A DNA stretch of 64,000 nucleotides from Nonomuraea polychroma (lineage in GTDB: Bacteria > Actinomycetota > Actinomycetes > Streptosporangiales > Streptosporangiaceae), in the NCBI RefSeq assembly GCF_004011505.1, contig NZ_SAUN01000001.1:248001-312000 (forward strand), read 5' to 3'. Positions 16,924 through 26,281 of the stretch are shown one piece after another (positions within the stretch are counted from its first letter, which is position 1; every line of letters starts with the position of its first letter). The notes beneath the pieces are model-generated. The model saw nothing but the letters and a program-made list of their open reading frames with translations. It did no database searches and was not told where the DNA came from. Made by a program: the position numbers and the translations under genes.

Positions 16924-17961
16924 ATGAGGCGTACAGTGATCGCGTTAGGCATCGGGTTGGGTCTGCTCGGATCAACCGTCGTCACGGCGCCGGCTCACGC
17001 CGCGAACGTTGTGTCGACCCCGTTGGCCGCCACTTCGACGGTCGCTCGAGAGGTAGCGGACTTCTGGCTCGCCGGCGGGGCCGCCAACCTGAAGAATGCC
17101 ACGCCCTACGCCGTGCAGACCGTGGTCCAGGGACAGCGCTCGTCCAACCTGCAGGACGGCATCTCCGGCAAGGTCTCGCCGGTGGCGAGCCCGGTCTCGG
17201 CGACCGGGAATCTGCCCACGACCTTGGGCAAGGTGTTCTTCGTCGGCGCCGACGGTCAGCCGCACTGGTGTACGGGTACCGCCGTTCAGTCGCAATATCG
17301 CAACCTCGTCGCCACGGCCGGTCACTGCGTGCACGACATCGAGCGCTCTGATGCCACGTTCGACAAGTGGGTCTTCATCCCCGGCTACTCCGAGGGCGCG
17401 ACCCCGTGGGGCCTGTACGTCGGAAAGCAGGTCTTCGCCCATTACGACTTCGACGTGTACGAGGACTACGACCGCGACTTCGCCTTCGTGAACGTGTACA
17501 ACGGCGTCGTATTGTCCTCTGACGGCGTGCTGACCAACACAGGAAGGCTCGTCGACAACGTCGGCGGGCAGGGCTTCTCCTGGAATCAGCCGATAGGTTC
17601 CTCGAGGAACGTCTTCGGTTACCCGGCAGGCTCCAACCCTGACGGAACCAAGTCCTACACGGGCGAGACCCTTGAAGGGTCCGCCGGGCCGACGTTCGCC
17701 ATGACGCTCTCCGATCTCCCCGCCGACCGGCCTATCGGCGTCGACTCCCCGTTCCCCGGCACGGGCTCCCTCGGCTCATCCTGGCTGGAGCACTACAGCA
17801 AGGACGCGCGCGCCGGCTACCTCAACGGCATCACGATCAGCGTCTCCGACACCGACGGCGACAACCGTTACGACACCGGCGTCTCGCCGTACTTTGACGG
17901 CGAGACGGCCGCGATCTACAAGGCTGCCGCCCAGTACTGGTCCGGTTCCATCCTCATATAG
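16924..17961 (+). CDS. secreted trypsin-like serine protease
   Basis: This 345-residue protein has a clear signal peptide (RRTVIALGIGLGLLGSTVV.. cleavage near PAHA-A, residue 26) and a chymotrypsin-fold domain. The catalytic His is in VATAGHCV, the Asp in DYDRDFAFV, and the Ser probably in GTGSLGSSWL, a variant of the usual GDSGG/P. Two cysteines (WCTGTAV, GHC) can form the conserved disulfide. A GGGAGA ribosome site precedes the ATG. It is probably an exported peptidase of the glutamyl-endopeptidase-like group; the specificity is unknown. A strong hairpin follows. Confidence 0.85.
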   Translation: MRRTVIALGIGLGLLGSTVVTAPAHAANVVSTPLAATSTVAREVADFWLAGGAANLKNATPYAVQTVVQGQRSSNLQDGISGKVSPVASPVSATGNLPTTLGKVFFVGADGQPHWCTGTAVQSQYRNLVATAGHCVHDIERSDATFDKWVFIPGYSEGATPWGLYVGKQVFAHYDFDVYEDYDRDFAFVNVYNGVVLSSDGVLTNTGRLVDNVGGQGFSWNQPIGSSRNVFGYPAGSNPDGTKSYTGETLEGSAGPTFAMTLSDLPADRPIGVDSPFPGTGSLGSSWLEHYSKDARAGYLNGITISVSDTDGDNRYDTGVSPYFDGETAAIYKAAAQYWSGSILI

Positions 17962-17970
17962 GCCGCCGAC

Positions 17971-17998
17971 GCCGCACCCCCATCCGGGCGGGTGCGGC
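17971..17998. terminator. bidirectional hairpin between convergent protease and MFS genes
   Basis: A perfect 9-bp stem, GCCGCACCC (17971-17979) with GGGTGCGGC (17990-17998), has a 10-base loop. No T-run follows, as is common for actinobacterial terminators. Confidence 0.6.
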
Positions 17999-18028
17999 GG
18001 TGGCTCATCCGCCGAAGTGCGCAGGAAG

Positions 18029-19258
18029 TCACGCATGGAGGCATCTGTCTACGGGTTCCTCATGGTCCTTGGGGGCGAGCGGTGCGCGCGCGTCTGGTGA
18101 GGGGCGGCGTAGGGCGGGGGCGAGTAGGGGCAGCAGCACGATCACGCCGGTGATCAGGGCGAATGCCGCCGGGTAGCCGAGCGTGTCGGCGAGCCAGCCT
18201 GTCACGGCCGGGGCGATCATGCCTGACAGGTACGTGATCGTGGCCACGCCCGCCACCCCCTCGCCCGGGGTCGCTCCCACATTGCCCGCTGTCGTGAATA
18301 CCAGCGGTACGATCACCGCCAAGCCCAGCCCGATCAGGGCGAATCCGGCCATGGCCAGCGCTGGTGTACGTGCCGCGACCACGACGATGCCACCGGCGGC
18401 CGCCACGATTCCGCCTGTCCTGACCGCCGCCACGGGACCGACCCGCCGGATGAGACGGTCGCCGGTCAGCCTCATGCCCGCCATGCAGAGCATGAAGACG
18501 GTGTATCCGGCAGCGGCCATCCCGGGGCCTGCGTCGGCGACCTCCGTGAGATAGACGGCCGACCAGTTGGAGCTGGCGCCCTCGGCGAAGGTCGCGCAGA
18601 ACCCGACCAGGCCGATGCCCAGGATCCCGCGCGTGGGCAGTGCGAAGTGCCGTGGCGGCGCCTGTGGTGTGTCGGCGGGCTTGTGCTCGGGTGCCCCGCT
18701 GCCAGGGATGCCCGCGTGGTCGGGGAGGAGGCCGTGGCCGGCTGCTGCGCCGAGGGCCAGCAAGGCGATCGACACGGCCCCGAGGTGCACTCTGGCGTCG
18801 ATGTCCGCGCTGGCGGCGAGAGCGCCGAGTCCGCCGGCGGCCAGGCTGCCGACGGACCACATGCCGTGCAGGCCGGACATGATCGAGCGGCCCAGGTGTC
18901 GTTCCAGGACGACGGCGTGAGCGTTCATCACCACGTCCGACATGCCCGCGGCCGCCCCGAACAGCAAGAACACCACGAACAGCCACGCAGGCGACGGCGC
19001 GAGCGCTGGAAAGGCCAGTCCCGCGCACCACAACGCGAGCAGGACGCGGGTGGCGGCCCGGCTGCCGAAGCGGTACGCCAGGCGGCTGGCTGTCGGCATG
19101 CCGACGAAGGCGCCGATCGGCGGGCACAAGAGCGCCAGGCCGAGAGCGCCGGGGCTGAGGTCCAGGCTGTCCTGAATCCAGGGGATGCGGGTGAACAGGC
19201 TGCCGGCGACGGCGCCGTGCGCGGCGAACACCGCCGCGAGCGCACGATGAGGACTCAT
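18029..19258 (-). CDS. MFS transporter (sugar/fucose-permease-like)
   Basis: This integral membrane protein (409 aa) has about 12 hydrophobic segments. Motif A-like LAYRFGSRAATRV lies in the first loop and a Pro/His-rich central loop (about residues 180-205) separates the two six-helix halves. It likely exports or imports a small solute by proton coupling. It is divergent from a ROK regulator, and the 58-64-bp gap holds two repeated inverted repeats, so the ROK protein probably controls it. Neither the ATG at 19258 nor the GTG at 19264 has a ribosome site; leaderless translation is possible. Confidence 0.88.
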   Translation of the reverse strand: MSPHRALAAVFAAHGAVAGSLFTRIPWIQDSLDLSPGALGLALLCPPIGAFVGMPTASRLAYRFGSRAATRVLLALWCAGLAFPALAPSPAWLFVVFLLFGAAAGMSDVVMNAHAVVLERHLGRSIMSGLHGMWSVGSLAAGGLGALAASADIDARVHLGAVSIALLALGAAAGHGLLPDHAGIPGSGAPEHKPADTPQAPPRHFALPTRGILGIGLVGFCATFAEGASSNWSAVYLTEVADAGPGMAAAGYTVFMLCMAGMRLTGDRLIRRVGPVAAVRTGGIVAAAGGIVVVAARTPALAMAGFALIGLGLAVIVPLVFTTAGNVGATPGEGVAGVATITYLSGMIAPAVTGWLADTLGYPAAFALITGVIVLLPLLAPALRRPSPDARAPLAPKDHEEPVDRCLHA

Positions 19259-19273
19259 GCCCACGAAATTAAC

Positions 19274-19318
19274 AGGCAGGCTTCCTGATGAAAAGCGGTT
19301 TTAGGCAGGCTCCCTGAT
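19274..19318. promoter_or_regulatory. double operator for the ROK regulator/MFS divergent promoter
   Basis: Two 16-base direct repeats, AGGCAGGCTTCCTGAT (19274-19289) and AGGCAGGCTCCCTGAT (19303-19318), are 29 bp apart. Each contains the inverted repeat CAGGCTTCCTG or CAGGCTCCCTG. They fill the promoter shared by the transporter and the regulator and fit a dimer-pair binding site. Confidence 0.65.
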
Positions 19319-19322
19319 TATT

Positions 19323-20366
19323 ATGGGGACCGTGAAGACCGCGACCCCGGCGATGGCCCGTGCGATCAACGACCGCCTGGCCCTCGACCTGCTGCTGGAG
19401 CGCGGCCCGCTGACCGCCCCCCAACTCCGCACGCTGACGGGGCTGTCCAGGCCCACCGTGTCCGACCTGATCGAGCGGCTCATGGTGGCCGGGCTCATCG
19501 AGGTCACGGGGGAGTACGGCGAGGACAGGCGGGGGCCGAACGCGCGGCTGTACGGGCTGGTGGCGGATCGGGCCCACGTGGCGGGTGTCGATCTGCGGCG
19601 CTCCGCCGTCAACGTCACGGTCGCCGACATCACCGGGGAGGTCGTCGGCGAGGCGACCCGTGCGATCGACGACTCCTCCTCACCCGGCTCGTTGGCGACT
19701 CTGATCGTGGACGCGGTCACGGCTGCGGCGGGGAAGCGGGTGCTGGACTCCGTCGTGATCGGTGCGCCGGGGCTGGTGGATCCGCGTGATGGCGAGCTCA
19801 TATCCGGGGAGGGCGAGGTGCCGGGGTGGCGGCGCGGCGTGGTCGGGTCCGTACGTCAGCGGCTCGACGTGCCCGTCGTCCTGGAGAACGAGGTCAACCT
19901 CGCCGCCATCGCCGAGCTTCGCAACGGCGCGGCGCGGGGCAGCGAGGACTTCGTGCTGCTCTGGCTGGACGACGGTGTGGGGGCGGCCGTGGTGCTCGGC
20001 GGGAGGTTGCGGCGGGGGGCGTCCGGTGGCGCGGGGGAGGTCGGCTTCCTGGACATGGGCGGCGTGCCGTACTGCGAACTGGTGGAGGCTCGGGTCCTGG
20101 ACAGGCTCGGCCGGGCCACGGTGGTCGACCGGATCGCCAAGGGTGCCTCCGCCTTCGTCACGCTCCTCGACCCGGGGCTCGTCGTGCTCGGCGGCAAGAC
20201 GGGGCACGAGGGCGGCGACGAACTGGCGGCCCTGGTGTCCGAGCGGCTGCGTGAGCTGGCGCCGGCGCCGACGGAGGTGCGGGCGAGCACGGTCGAGGGC
20301 AACGCCGTCCTCCAGGGCGCCGTCCTGACCGCTCTCGACCTGACCCGCGACCGCGTCTTCGGCTGA
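19323..20366 (+). CDS. ROK family transcriptional regulator
   Basis: This 347-residue protein has an N-terminal winged helix (LALDLLLERGPLTAPQLRTL, SRPTVSDLIERL) and a ROK sugar-kinase-like domain (VIGAPGLVDP, ENEVNLAAIAE). The zinc-binding cysteine cluster typical of ROK proteins is not present; that segment reads GEVGFLDMGGVPYCELVE. Sensing of a sugar or sugar phosphate is expected from the family. The ATG at 19323 starts 5 bases after the second operator repeat, implying autoregulation. It is divergent from the MFS gene. Confidence 0.87.
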   Translation: MGTVKTATPAMARAINDRLALDLLLERGPLTAPQLRTLTGLSRPTVSDLIERLMVAGLIEVTGEYGEDRRGPNARLYGLVADRAHVAGVDLRRSAVNVTVADITGEVVGEATRAIDDSSSPGSLATLIVDAVTAAAGKRVLDSVVIGAPGLVDPRDGELISGEGEVPGWRRGVVGSVRQRLDVPVVLENEVNLAAIAELRNGAARGSEDFVLLWLDDGVGAAVVLGGRLRRGASGGAGEVGFLDMGGVPYCELVEARVLDRLGRATVVDRIAKGASAFVTLLDPGLVVLGGKTGHEGGDELAALVSERLRELAPAPTEVRASTVEGNAVLQGAVLTALDLTRDRVFG

Positions 20367-20369
20367 GCG

Positions 20370-21503
20370 CTACGCCAGGGCCGTGAGGAGGCCGATCGTC
20401 AGCGCCGTACGTACGGGGATCTGGTCGATCAGGACGTGTTCGTGGCGGGCGTGCGCGCCGTCACCCACCGCCCCCATCCCGTCCAGCACCGGCCGGCCCA
20501 GCGCCGAGATGAAGTTGCCGTCGCTGGCGCCGCCCACCGACGCCTCGTCCAGCAGCCACCCGAACTCCGCCGCCACCTCCTGCGCCTCCTTGAACAGCCG
20601 CTCGGAAGCCGGGTTCGGGATCATGGGCGGCCGGTTCCACTCACCGGTCACCGAGATCGTGACGCGCGGATCCGAGGCCCGGAGGCCGGCGAACAGATCG
20701 TCGATCCGTGCCATCTCCGACGGGTCTGTCACCCGTACGTCCACACCGCAGTTCGCACGCCCGGCGGCCACATTCCGCCCGGTGCCGCCGCTGATCAGGC
20801 CGACGTTCACCGTGGTGCCGCGGTCCCGGGAGGCGGCCCCGGCCAGGGTGGTGATGATCTCGGCGAGCGCGTGGATGGCGCTCGCCCCCGCGTACGGATC
20901 CAGCCCCGCGTGCGCCTCCACCCCGGTCACCCGCACGTTGAACAGGCCCACCCCTTTGCGGGCCGTCTTGAGCGCCCCGTCCAGCGACGCCTCGAACACC
21001 AGGCTGGCCAGCACGTCGGAGCTGGCTGCCTCGATGTGCTCGCGCGAGGCCGGGCTGCCGATCTCCTCGTCCCCGTTGAACAGGAACCGCACGCTCGGAT
21101 GAGGCAATCCCAGCTCACGCAGCCCGCGCAGCGCCCAGATCGACTGCACCAGCCCCGCCTTCATGTCGAATACGCCGGGCCCCGTGACCTTGTCCTCCAC
21201 CACCGCGAACGGCCATCCCGCCAGCGTCCCCATGGGCCAGACCGTGTCGTAGTGGCTCAGCATGAGCACGGTCCCCGGCACGGTCCCCTGATAGGTCAGC
21301 TCCAGGATGTCGCCGAACTGGCCGCCGTCGTGCAGGACCTCCTCGTCCGGCGTGCCGAGCAGATCGACGGCCCGGGCGCGGATCACCCGCAGCCCCTTGA
21401 CCAGCATGGCCTTGTCGTAGCTGTGGGTTTCCAGCTCCACCACGGCCCTGAGGTCGTCGAGCATGGCCGGGAGGGCCTGCCGGGTCCAGTCGGTGATCAA
21501 CAC
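20370..21503 (-). CDS. M20 family metallopeptidase (glutamate carboxypeptidase-like)
   Basis: This 377-residue di-zinc peptidase has ligand motifs LSHYDTVWP (His), GPGVFDMKAG (bridging Asp), FNGDEEIGS (catalytic Glu pair), VEAHAGLDP in the dimerisation domain and a C-terminal HARHEHV. It resembles carboxypeptidase G2/CPG70-type enzymes, which remove C-terminal glutamate or hydrolyse N-acyl amino acids. The GTG at 21503 has AAGGA upstream. There is no signal peptide, so it is cytoplasmic. It stops 3 bp from the convergent ROK gene. Confidence 0.87.
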   Translation of the reverse strand: MLITDWTRQALPAMLDDLRAVVELETHSYDKAMLVKGLRVIRARAVDLLGTPDEEVLHDGGQFGDILELTYQGTVPGTVLMLSHYDTVWPMGTLAGWPFAVVEDKVTGPGVFDMKAGLVQSIWALRGLRELGLPHPSVRFLFNGDEEIGSPASREHIEAASSDVLASLVFEASLDGALKTARKGVGLFNVRVTGVEAHAGLDPYAGASAIHALAEIITTLAGAASRDRGTTVNVGLISGGTGRNVAAGRANCGVDVRVTDPSEMARIDDLFAGLRASDPRVTISVTGEWNRPPMIPNPASERLFKEAQEVAAEFGWLLDEASVGGASDGNFISALGRPVLDGMGAVGDGAHARHEHVLIDQIPVRTALTIGLLTALA

Positions 21504-21713
21504 GGGAATCCTTCCACGCAACTAGGAAACGGGCGCCCCGGGGCCGAGCGGGATGTCGTAGCCTCGGACGTGCTCACCGGCCCGCCTCCTTTCGAGATTA
21601 CGGTCATCCATTACATGGGCTTGTGACCACTCCTGACAAGTCGGATCCATCCGGCAACTCACCGTGAACTGCTTCGAGAGCACCGCCGTGTCCGTGGATG
21701 GCGCGAAAGAAGA

Positions 21714-21750
21714 GCCCCCGCGCCCCGGTCGCTCTCCGGGGTGCGGGGGC
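21714..21750 (-). terminator. rho-independent-type terminator after the histidine kinase gene
   Basis: A near-perfect 15-bp G/C stem (21714-21728 with 21736-21750, one T.G-type mismatch) is followed on the minus strand by CTCTTCTTTC. It lies 27 bases past the kinase stop. Confidence 0.7.
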
Positions 21751-21776
21751 GCAGTCGTGCAACGCGCTGCCCGAGC

Positions 21777-23201
21777 TCAGGCGGCCGGGATGAGCTCCCT
21801 CAGCGGCAGGCGTACCTCGAACCAGGTCTCCCCGGGCACCGAGCGGACCTTGATCTCGCCGCCGTGCCGCCCCGCCACGATCCGGTAGGAAATGTCGAGG
21901 CCGAGCCCCGTGCCCTGGCCCACGCTCTTGGTGGTGAAGAACGGCTCGAAGATCCGGTCCTTGATCGCGTCCGGGACGCCGGGACCGGTGTCGCCGATCT
22001 CGATGATCGCCTCGTCCTCGTCGTGTGCGGTGCGGATGGTCAGCGTGCCCGATTCGCCCATCGCGTCGAGGGCGTTGTGGATGAGGTTCGTCCACACCTG
22101 GTTGAGTTCGCCGCCGTAGCAGGGGATGAGCGGCAGTGTGCGGTCGTAGTCGGTGACCACGGTGATGCCCGGCGGGATCTTGCCGCGGAAGATCGCGACC
22201 GTGCTGTCGAGCAGGTCGTGCACGTCCAGTTCCTGGAACGGCGCCCGGTCCATCTGGGAGTACTGCTTGGCCGAGCGGATCAGCGAGGTGATGCGCTCGG
22301 TCGCCTCGGTGACCTCGCTCAGCATCTGCGAGATCTCGATCGCCTCGGCCAGCCAGCGCAGCGCCGCCGGCGCGTGCTCCTCGCCCACCTTGCCGCGGAT
22401 CTTCTCCAGGTCCTTGTTGGAGAAGCCGGCGTTGACCAGCGCGGGCGCCAGATCCCACGCATCCTCCACGCCCAGCTCGTCCAGCGCCTCGCCCAGCTCG
22501 TCCTCGGCGTCGGAGATCTCCAGCGGCGAACGCGGCGGCAGATTGCCCAGCTTGCTCATGCACGCCTCCTGCGCCTCGATCAGCGTCCGCAGCTTCTCCG
22601 GCGGAATGCCGTCCTCGGCCAGCTGGGCGAGATGGAGACGGGTGGCCTTGATCAGCGAACGCAGCTCGCCCACCGCCCGCACCGCGGCCGCGGCCGGGTT
22701 GTTCAGCTCGTGCGTGAGCCCCGCGGTGATCGTGCCGAGCGCGGTCAGCCGCTGCCGCCGGTCGATGATCTCCCGCTGCATGCGCCCCCCCGACAACAGG
22801 CCGTCGAGCAGGTGCATGGCCATCGGGAACCACTCGGCCACGATGTAGGCGAACTTTTTGGCCGGCAGCAGGAAGACCCGCGACGGCGCGGTCGCACGCA
22901 ACGTGTGCTGGTACGTCTGCGGCGCCCGGTCGCCCAGGTAGGCGGAGGTGGCGCCGCCGTACACGCCGGGCTGGGACGCACGGGGCATCGCGACGGTGCC
23001 GGCGCTGACCGTCTCATTGAGCATCTGCACCTCGCCCTCGATCAGCACGGCGAAGCACTCGGCCGGCTCGCCCTGGCAGACGATGTCCTGGCCGGCCTCG
23101 AACGTCTTCACCTGGCCGCTGTTCGCGAGCTTGGTGAGCTGCTCGTCGGTCAGCCGCTCGAACAGGAAGAGCTTGCGCAGTTCGTCGATGTCGATGCTCA
23201 T
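21777..23201 (-). CDS. cNMP-binding-domain sensor histidine kinase
   Basis: This soluble 474-residue protein has a Crp-like cyclic-nucleotide-binding fold at residues about 10-130 ([25 protein letters not shown]) and a dimerisation/phosphoacceptor helix with H164 in [10 protein letters not shown]. The HATPase domain follows ([34 protein letters not shown]). The N-terminal sensor lacks transmembrane segments, so the signal is cytoplasmic. It overlaps the upstream receiver-oxidoreductase gene (ATGA), which strongly suggests the pair form a two-component redox circuit. No separate DNA-binding response regulator is nearby. Confidence 0.9.
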   Translation of the reverse strand: MSIDIDELRKLFLFERLTDEQLTKLANSGQVKTFEAGQDIVCQGEPAECFAVLIEGEVQMLNETVSAGTVAMPRASQPGVYGGATSAYLGDRAPQTYQHTLRATAPSRVFLLPAKKFAYIVAEWFPMAMHLLDGLLSGGRMQREIIDRRQRLTALGTITAGLTHELNNPAAAAVRAVGELRSLIKATRLHLAQLAEDGIPPEKLRTLIEAQEACMSKLGNLPPRSPLEISDAEDELGEALDELGVEDAWDLAPALVNAGFSNKDLEKIRGKVGEEHAPAALRWLAEAIEISQMLSEVTEATERITSLIRSAKQYSQMDRAPFQELDVHDLLDSTVAIFRGKIPPGITVVTDYDRTLPLIPCYGGELNQVWTNLIHNALDAMGESGTLTIRTAHDEDEAIIEIGDTGPGVPDAIKDRIFEPFFTTKSVGQGTGLGLDISYRIVAGRHGGEIKVRSVPGETWFEVRLPLRELIPAA

Positions 23202-24847
23202 TGCTTCTCCAGGTAGCGGTGCACGAGCGCGACGGCCATCGCGCCTTCCCCGACGGCGGAGGCCACCCTCTTGATCGATTCCGCCCGTACGTCACCTGCG
23301 GCCAGGACTCCTGGCACGTTGGTCTCCAGGTAGTACGGCTCGCGCCGCAACGGCCAGTTACGCGGCCGCTGCCCGCCCTGGACCAGGTCGGGTCCCGTCA
23401 GGACGAACCCCTTCGCGTCCCGCTCGACCGTCTCGCCCAGCCACGAGGTGTACGGCTCCGCGCCGATGAACACGAACAGCCACTGCGCGTCGACCGTACG
23501 CTCCTCGCCCTTGGTCGACAGCGTCAGCCGTTCCAGATGACCCGTGCCGCCACCACCGACGACCTCCGTCTGGAGATGCACGTCGACGTTGGGGAGCGCG
23601 GCGATCTGCTCGATGAGGTAGTGAGACATGGACTTCTCCAAACCATCACCCCTCACCAACAAGTGGACCTTGCTCGCGAATCCCGCCAGGTAGACGGCCG
23701 CCTGCCCGGCAGAGTTGGCCGCGCCCACGATGTAGACCTCGGTGTTCTTGCACGCGGGCGCCTCGGTCAGCGCCGCGCCGTAGAAGACGCCCCGCCCGAC
23801 GAACTCCTCCAGCCCCGGCGCCTCCAGGCGGCGGTAGGTGACGCCGGTCGCCAGGATCACCGCGTGCGCCGCGATCTCCCCGCCGTCCTTGAACCCGACG
23901 ACGCGGGCCTGCCCGCGCGGCTCCAGCTTGGTCACCTTGCGCGCCGTGAGCAGCTCGGCGCCGAACTTCAGCGCCTGCCTGCGCGCCCGGTCGGCCAGCT
24001 GCTGCCCGGAGACCCCGTCCGGGAAGCCCAGGTAGTTCTCGATCCTGGAGCTCTGGCCCGCCTGGCCGCCTGACGAGTAGGCCTCGACCAGCACGGTGTT
24101 GAGCCCCTCAGAGGCGCCGTAGACGGCGGCGCCCAGCCCGGCCGGGCCGCCCCCCACCACGATCAGGTCGTAGAAGTCGGTGGCCGGGGTCGTCGACAGG
24201 CCCACCGCCGTGGCCAGCGCGGCCTGGTCGGGCGACTCCAGCGTGGTGCCGTCGGCCGTCACCACCAGCGGCAGCCGGCAGTCCTCGCCGGCCGCCTTCA
24301 CCAGCTGCGCGCCTTCGGGGTCTTCTGCCAGCATCCACTGGTACGGCACGTGGTTGCGGGCCAGGAAGTCGCGCACCCGGTACGACGGCGCCGACCACCG
24401 GTCGCCCACCACCCGCAGCTCCGACCGCTCGATCCGCTCCGTACGCAGCCACGCGTCCAGTTGCCCGTCGATCACCGGGTAGAACTTCTCCTCCGGCGGA
24501 TCCCAAGGCTTCAGCAAATAATGATCCAAGTCCACCACGTTGATCGCCTGGATCGCCGCATCCGTGTCGGCGTAGGCGGTCAGCAACACGCGGCGCGCAT
24601 ACGGATACATGTCCATGGCGGCCTCGAGGAACTGCACCCCGTTCATCTGCGGCATGCGGTAGTCGGCCAGGATGGCCGCCACGTCGTCGCCGCGCAGCCG
24701 CATCTCCTTGACCGCCTCGATGCCGTCCCTGGCCGTCTCGGCGCGAACAATCCGATATTCCTGGCCATAGCGGCGTCTCAGGTCGCGGGCGACCGCCCGC
24801 GAGACGCCTGGGTCGTCGTCCACCGTCACGATGACCGGCTTCTCCAT
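23198..24847 (-). CDS. response-regulator receiver fused to thioredoxin-reductase-like FAD/NAD(P) oxidoreductase
   Basis: This 549-residue fusion has a receiver domain at residues 1-130 (DDDPG, phosphoacceptor D62 in ILADYRMPQMNG, Lys in LLKPWDPPEE), a thioredoxin-like linker segment (about 145-215, FLARNHVPYQWML) and a TrxB-like flavoprotein (FAD loop VVGGGPAGLGAAVYGAS, GGQAGQSSRIENYLGFP, C-terminal VPGVLAAGDVR). The redox-active CxxC of thioredoxin reductase is not present; the corresponding stretch reads ALTEAPACKNTEVYIVG with a single cysteine. The ATG at 24847 follows AGGGGGC. It is the first gene of an operon with the cNMP histidine kinase. Confidence 0.92.
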   Translation of the reverse strand: MEKPVIVTVDDDPGVSRAVARDLRRRYGQEYRIVRAETARDGIEAVKEMRLRGDDVAAILADYRMPQMNGVQFLEAAMDMYPYARRVLLTAYADTDAAIQAINVVDLDHYLLKPWDPPEEKFYPVIDGQLDAWLRTERIERSELRVVGDRWSAPSYRVRDFLARNHVPYQWMLAEDPEGAQLVKAAGEDCRLPLVVTADGTTLESPDQAALATAVGLSTTPATDFYDLIVVGGGPAGLGAAVYGASEGLNTVLVEAYSSGGQAGQSSRIENYLGFPDGVSGQQLADRARRQALKFGAELLTARKVTKLEPRGQARVVGFKDGGEIAAHAVILATGVTYRRLEAPGLEEFVGRGVFYGAALTEAPACKNTEVYIVGAANSAGQAAVYLAGFASKVHLLVRGDGLEKSMSHYLIEQIAALPNVDVHLQTEVVGGGGTGHLERLTLSTKGEERTVDAQWLFVFIGAEPYTSWLGETVERDAKGFVLTGPDLVQGGQRPRNWPLRREPYYLETNVPGVLAAGDVRAESIKRVASAVGEGAMAVALVHRYLEKQ

Positions 24848-24906
24848 GCCCCCTACCTTCTCCCAGTGGTCCCTATCAGGAAGCATGTCATGCGCTGCCG
24901 GGTAGG

Positions 24907-24920
24907 TGAGCACTCGCTCA
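24907..24920. promoter_or_regulatory. inverted repeat upstream of the TetR gene (probable auto-operator)
   Basis: TGAGCACTCGCTCA is a perfect 5-bp inverted repeat with a 4-base spacer. It sits 12 bases before the TetR start and also faces the receiver-oxidoreductase gene, so it could influence both. Confidence 0.5.
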
Positions 24921-24932
24921 TATCATGACCCG

Positions 24933-25505
24933 ATGAGCACCCGCGAGCGTATCCTCGACGCCGCCGAGCAGGCCCTTCGCGAGTTCGGCATCGTCGGGGC
25001 GACGACCAAGCGGATCGCGCGCCAGGCCGGCTGCTCCGAGGCCCTGCTCTACAAACACTTCCCCAGCAAGGAGACGTTGCTTCTTGCGGTGCTGCTGGAG
25101 CGGCAGCCCACGCTCGGCGACGCTCTGGCCCGCTTGCGGCTGGCCGTGGGCGAGGGCGACGTGGCCGCCAACCTGTCCCTCTTCGCGGTCGCGGCCGTCG
25201 AGTTCTATACCAAGGCGGCGACCATCGCCTCGGGTGTGCTGGCCGATCCCTCGCTCATGGCGGGCTTCAGGATCATGCTCGCCAAGGCCGGCAGCGGACC
25301 GCACGTGCCGATCCTGGCGCTGGCCGAGATCATCGAGGCGGAGCAGGACGGCGGCAGGATCGACGCGGGCATGGACGCGCAGGCCGCCGCGTCCATGCTG
25401 ATGGGCGCCTGCTTCCACCGGGCGAACCTGTCCTACTACGTGGATCTGCCCGAAGACACCCGGAGCTGGGCCGCCGGCGTCGTCGGCACCCTCCTCAGGC
25501 GATGA
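24933..25505 (+). CDS. TetR/AcrR family transcriptional regulator
   Basis: This 190-residue repressor has an N-terminal TetR DNA-binding domain (ERILDAAEQALREFG, ATTKRIARQAG, EALLYKHFPSKE) and a helical ligand domain with no recognised specificity. The ATG at 24933 fits family N-termini. It overlaps the convergent SDR gene by 11 bp at the 3' end. The palindrome at 24907 suggests autoregulation; control of the divergent redox operon is possible. Confidence 0.86.
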   Translation: MSTRERILDAAEQALREFGIVGATTKRIARQAGCSEALLYKHFPSKETLLLAVLLERQPTLGDALARLRLAVGEGDVAANLSLFAVAAVEFYTKAATIASGVLADPSLMAGFRIMLAKAGSGPHVPILALAEIIEAEQDGGRIDAGMDAQAAASMLMGACFHRANLSYYVDLPEDTRSWAAGVVGTLLRR

Positions 25506-26256
25506 CGCGGCTCTCCCCGCCGTCCACGAGCATCGAGATCCCGTTCACGTACGAGGCCCGCTCGCTGGCCAGGAACGCCACCACGTCCCCGACCTCCTCC
25601 GTGCGCCCGATCCGGCCGACCGGCACCGCCTGGCCCCGCGCGGCCAGCGCCTCCTCGCCCCCGGCCAGATCCCGCAGCCGCTCGGTGTCGATGGGCCCCG
25701 GCATCACGTTGTTGACGAGCACGCCGTCGCCGGCGACCTCCCTGGCGAGCGTGCGCACGATGCCGGCCACGGCGGACCTGGTGGCGTTGGACAGCGCCAG
25801 CCCGTCCAGCGCCTCGCGGGCCGACCGGCTGGTGATCGTGACGATCCGGCCCCAGCCGCGCGAGCGCATCTCGGGCAGCACCGCATGGATCAGCCTGACG
25901 GTGCCGAGCAGGTTACGCTGCACGGCGACGTCCCAGTCGGCCAGGCTCGCCTCGTCGAAGCGCCCCGCCGGCGGACCGCCCGCGTTGGCGACGAGGATGT
26001 CGATCGGGCCGAGCACGTCACGTGTCTCCTCGACGACCCGCCGCGCGGCGGACGGATCCTCCACGTCGGCCAGGACGGCGTGCACGACCTTGCCGAACTC
26101 CTGCAGCTCCACCACCGCGTCCGCGAGCCGCTCCGGGTTGCGGGCGGTGACGCACACGTCGCACCCCTCCCGCGCCAGGCTTTTGGCCGCGGCCAGTCCG
26201 ATGCCCGCGCTGCCTCCGGTGACGAGGGCGACCTTGCCCGAGATGCCGAGATCCAT
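25495..26256 (-). CDS. SDR-like protein with altered catalytic tetrad (BKR-like subgroup)
   Basis: This 253-residue protein has a normal N-terminal cofactor loop (TGGSAGIGLA) and ANAGGPP. Where classical SDRs have Tyr-x-x-x-Lys, it reads LALSNATRSAVAG, so Tyr and Lys are replaced by Ser/Asn and Arg. This matches a known BKR-like SDR subgroup that lacks the full tetrad. Activity may be altered or limited to binding. It lies 25 bp downstream of the ECF41 sigma factor in the same direction; ECF41 loci commonly include an oxidoreductase. Confidence 0.87.
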   Translation of the reverse strand: MDLGISGKVALVTGGSAGIGLAAAKSLAREGCDVCVTARNPERLADAVVELQEFGKVVHAVLADVEDPSAARRVVEETRDVLGPIDILVANAGGPPAGRFDEASLADWDVAVQRNLLGTVRLIHAVLPEMRSRGWGRIVTITSRSAREALDGLALSNATRSAVAGIVRTLAREVAGDGVLVNNVMPGPIDTERLRDLAGGEEALAARGQAVPVGRIGRTEEVGDVVAFLASERASYVNGISMLVDGGESRVIA

Positions 26257-26281
26257 ACGGGCGACTATAGAGTGATCCCGC

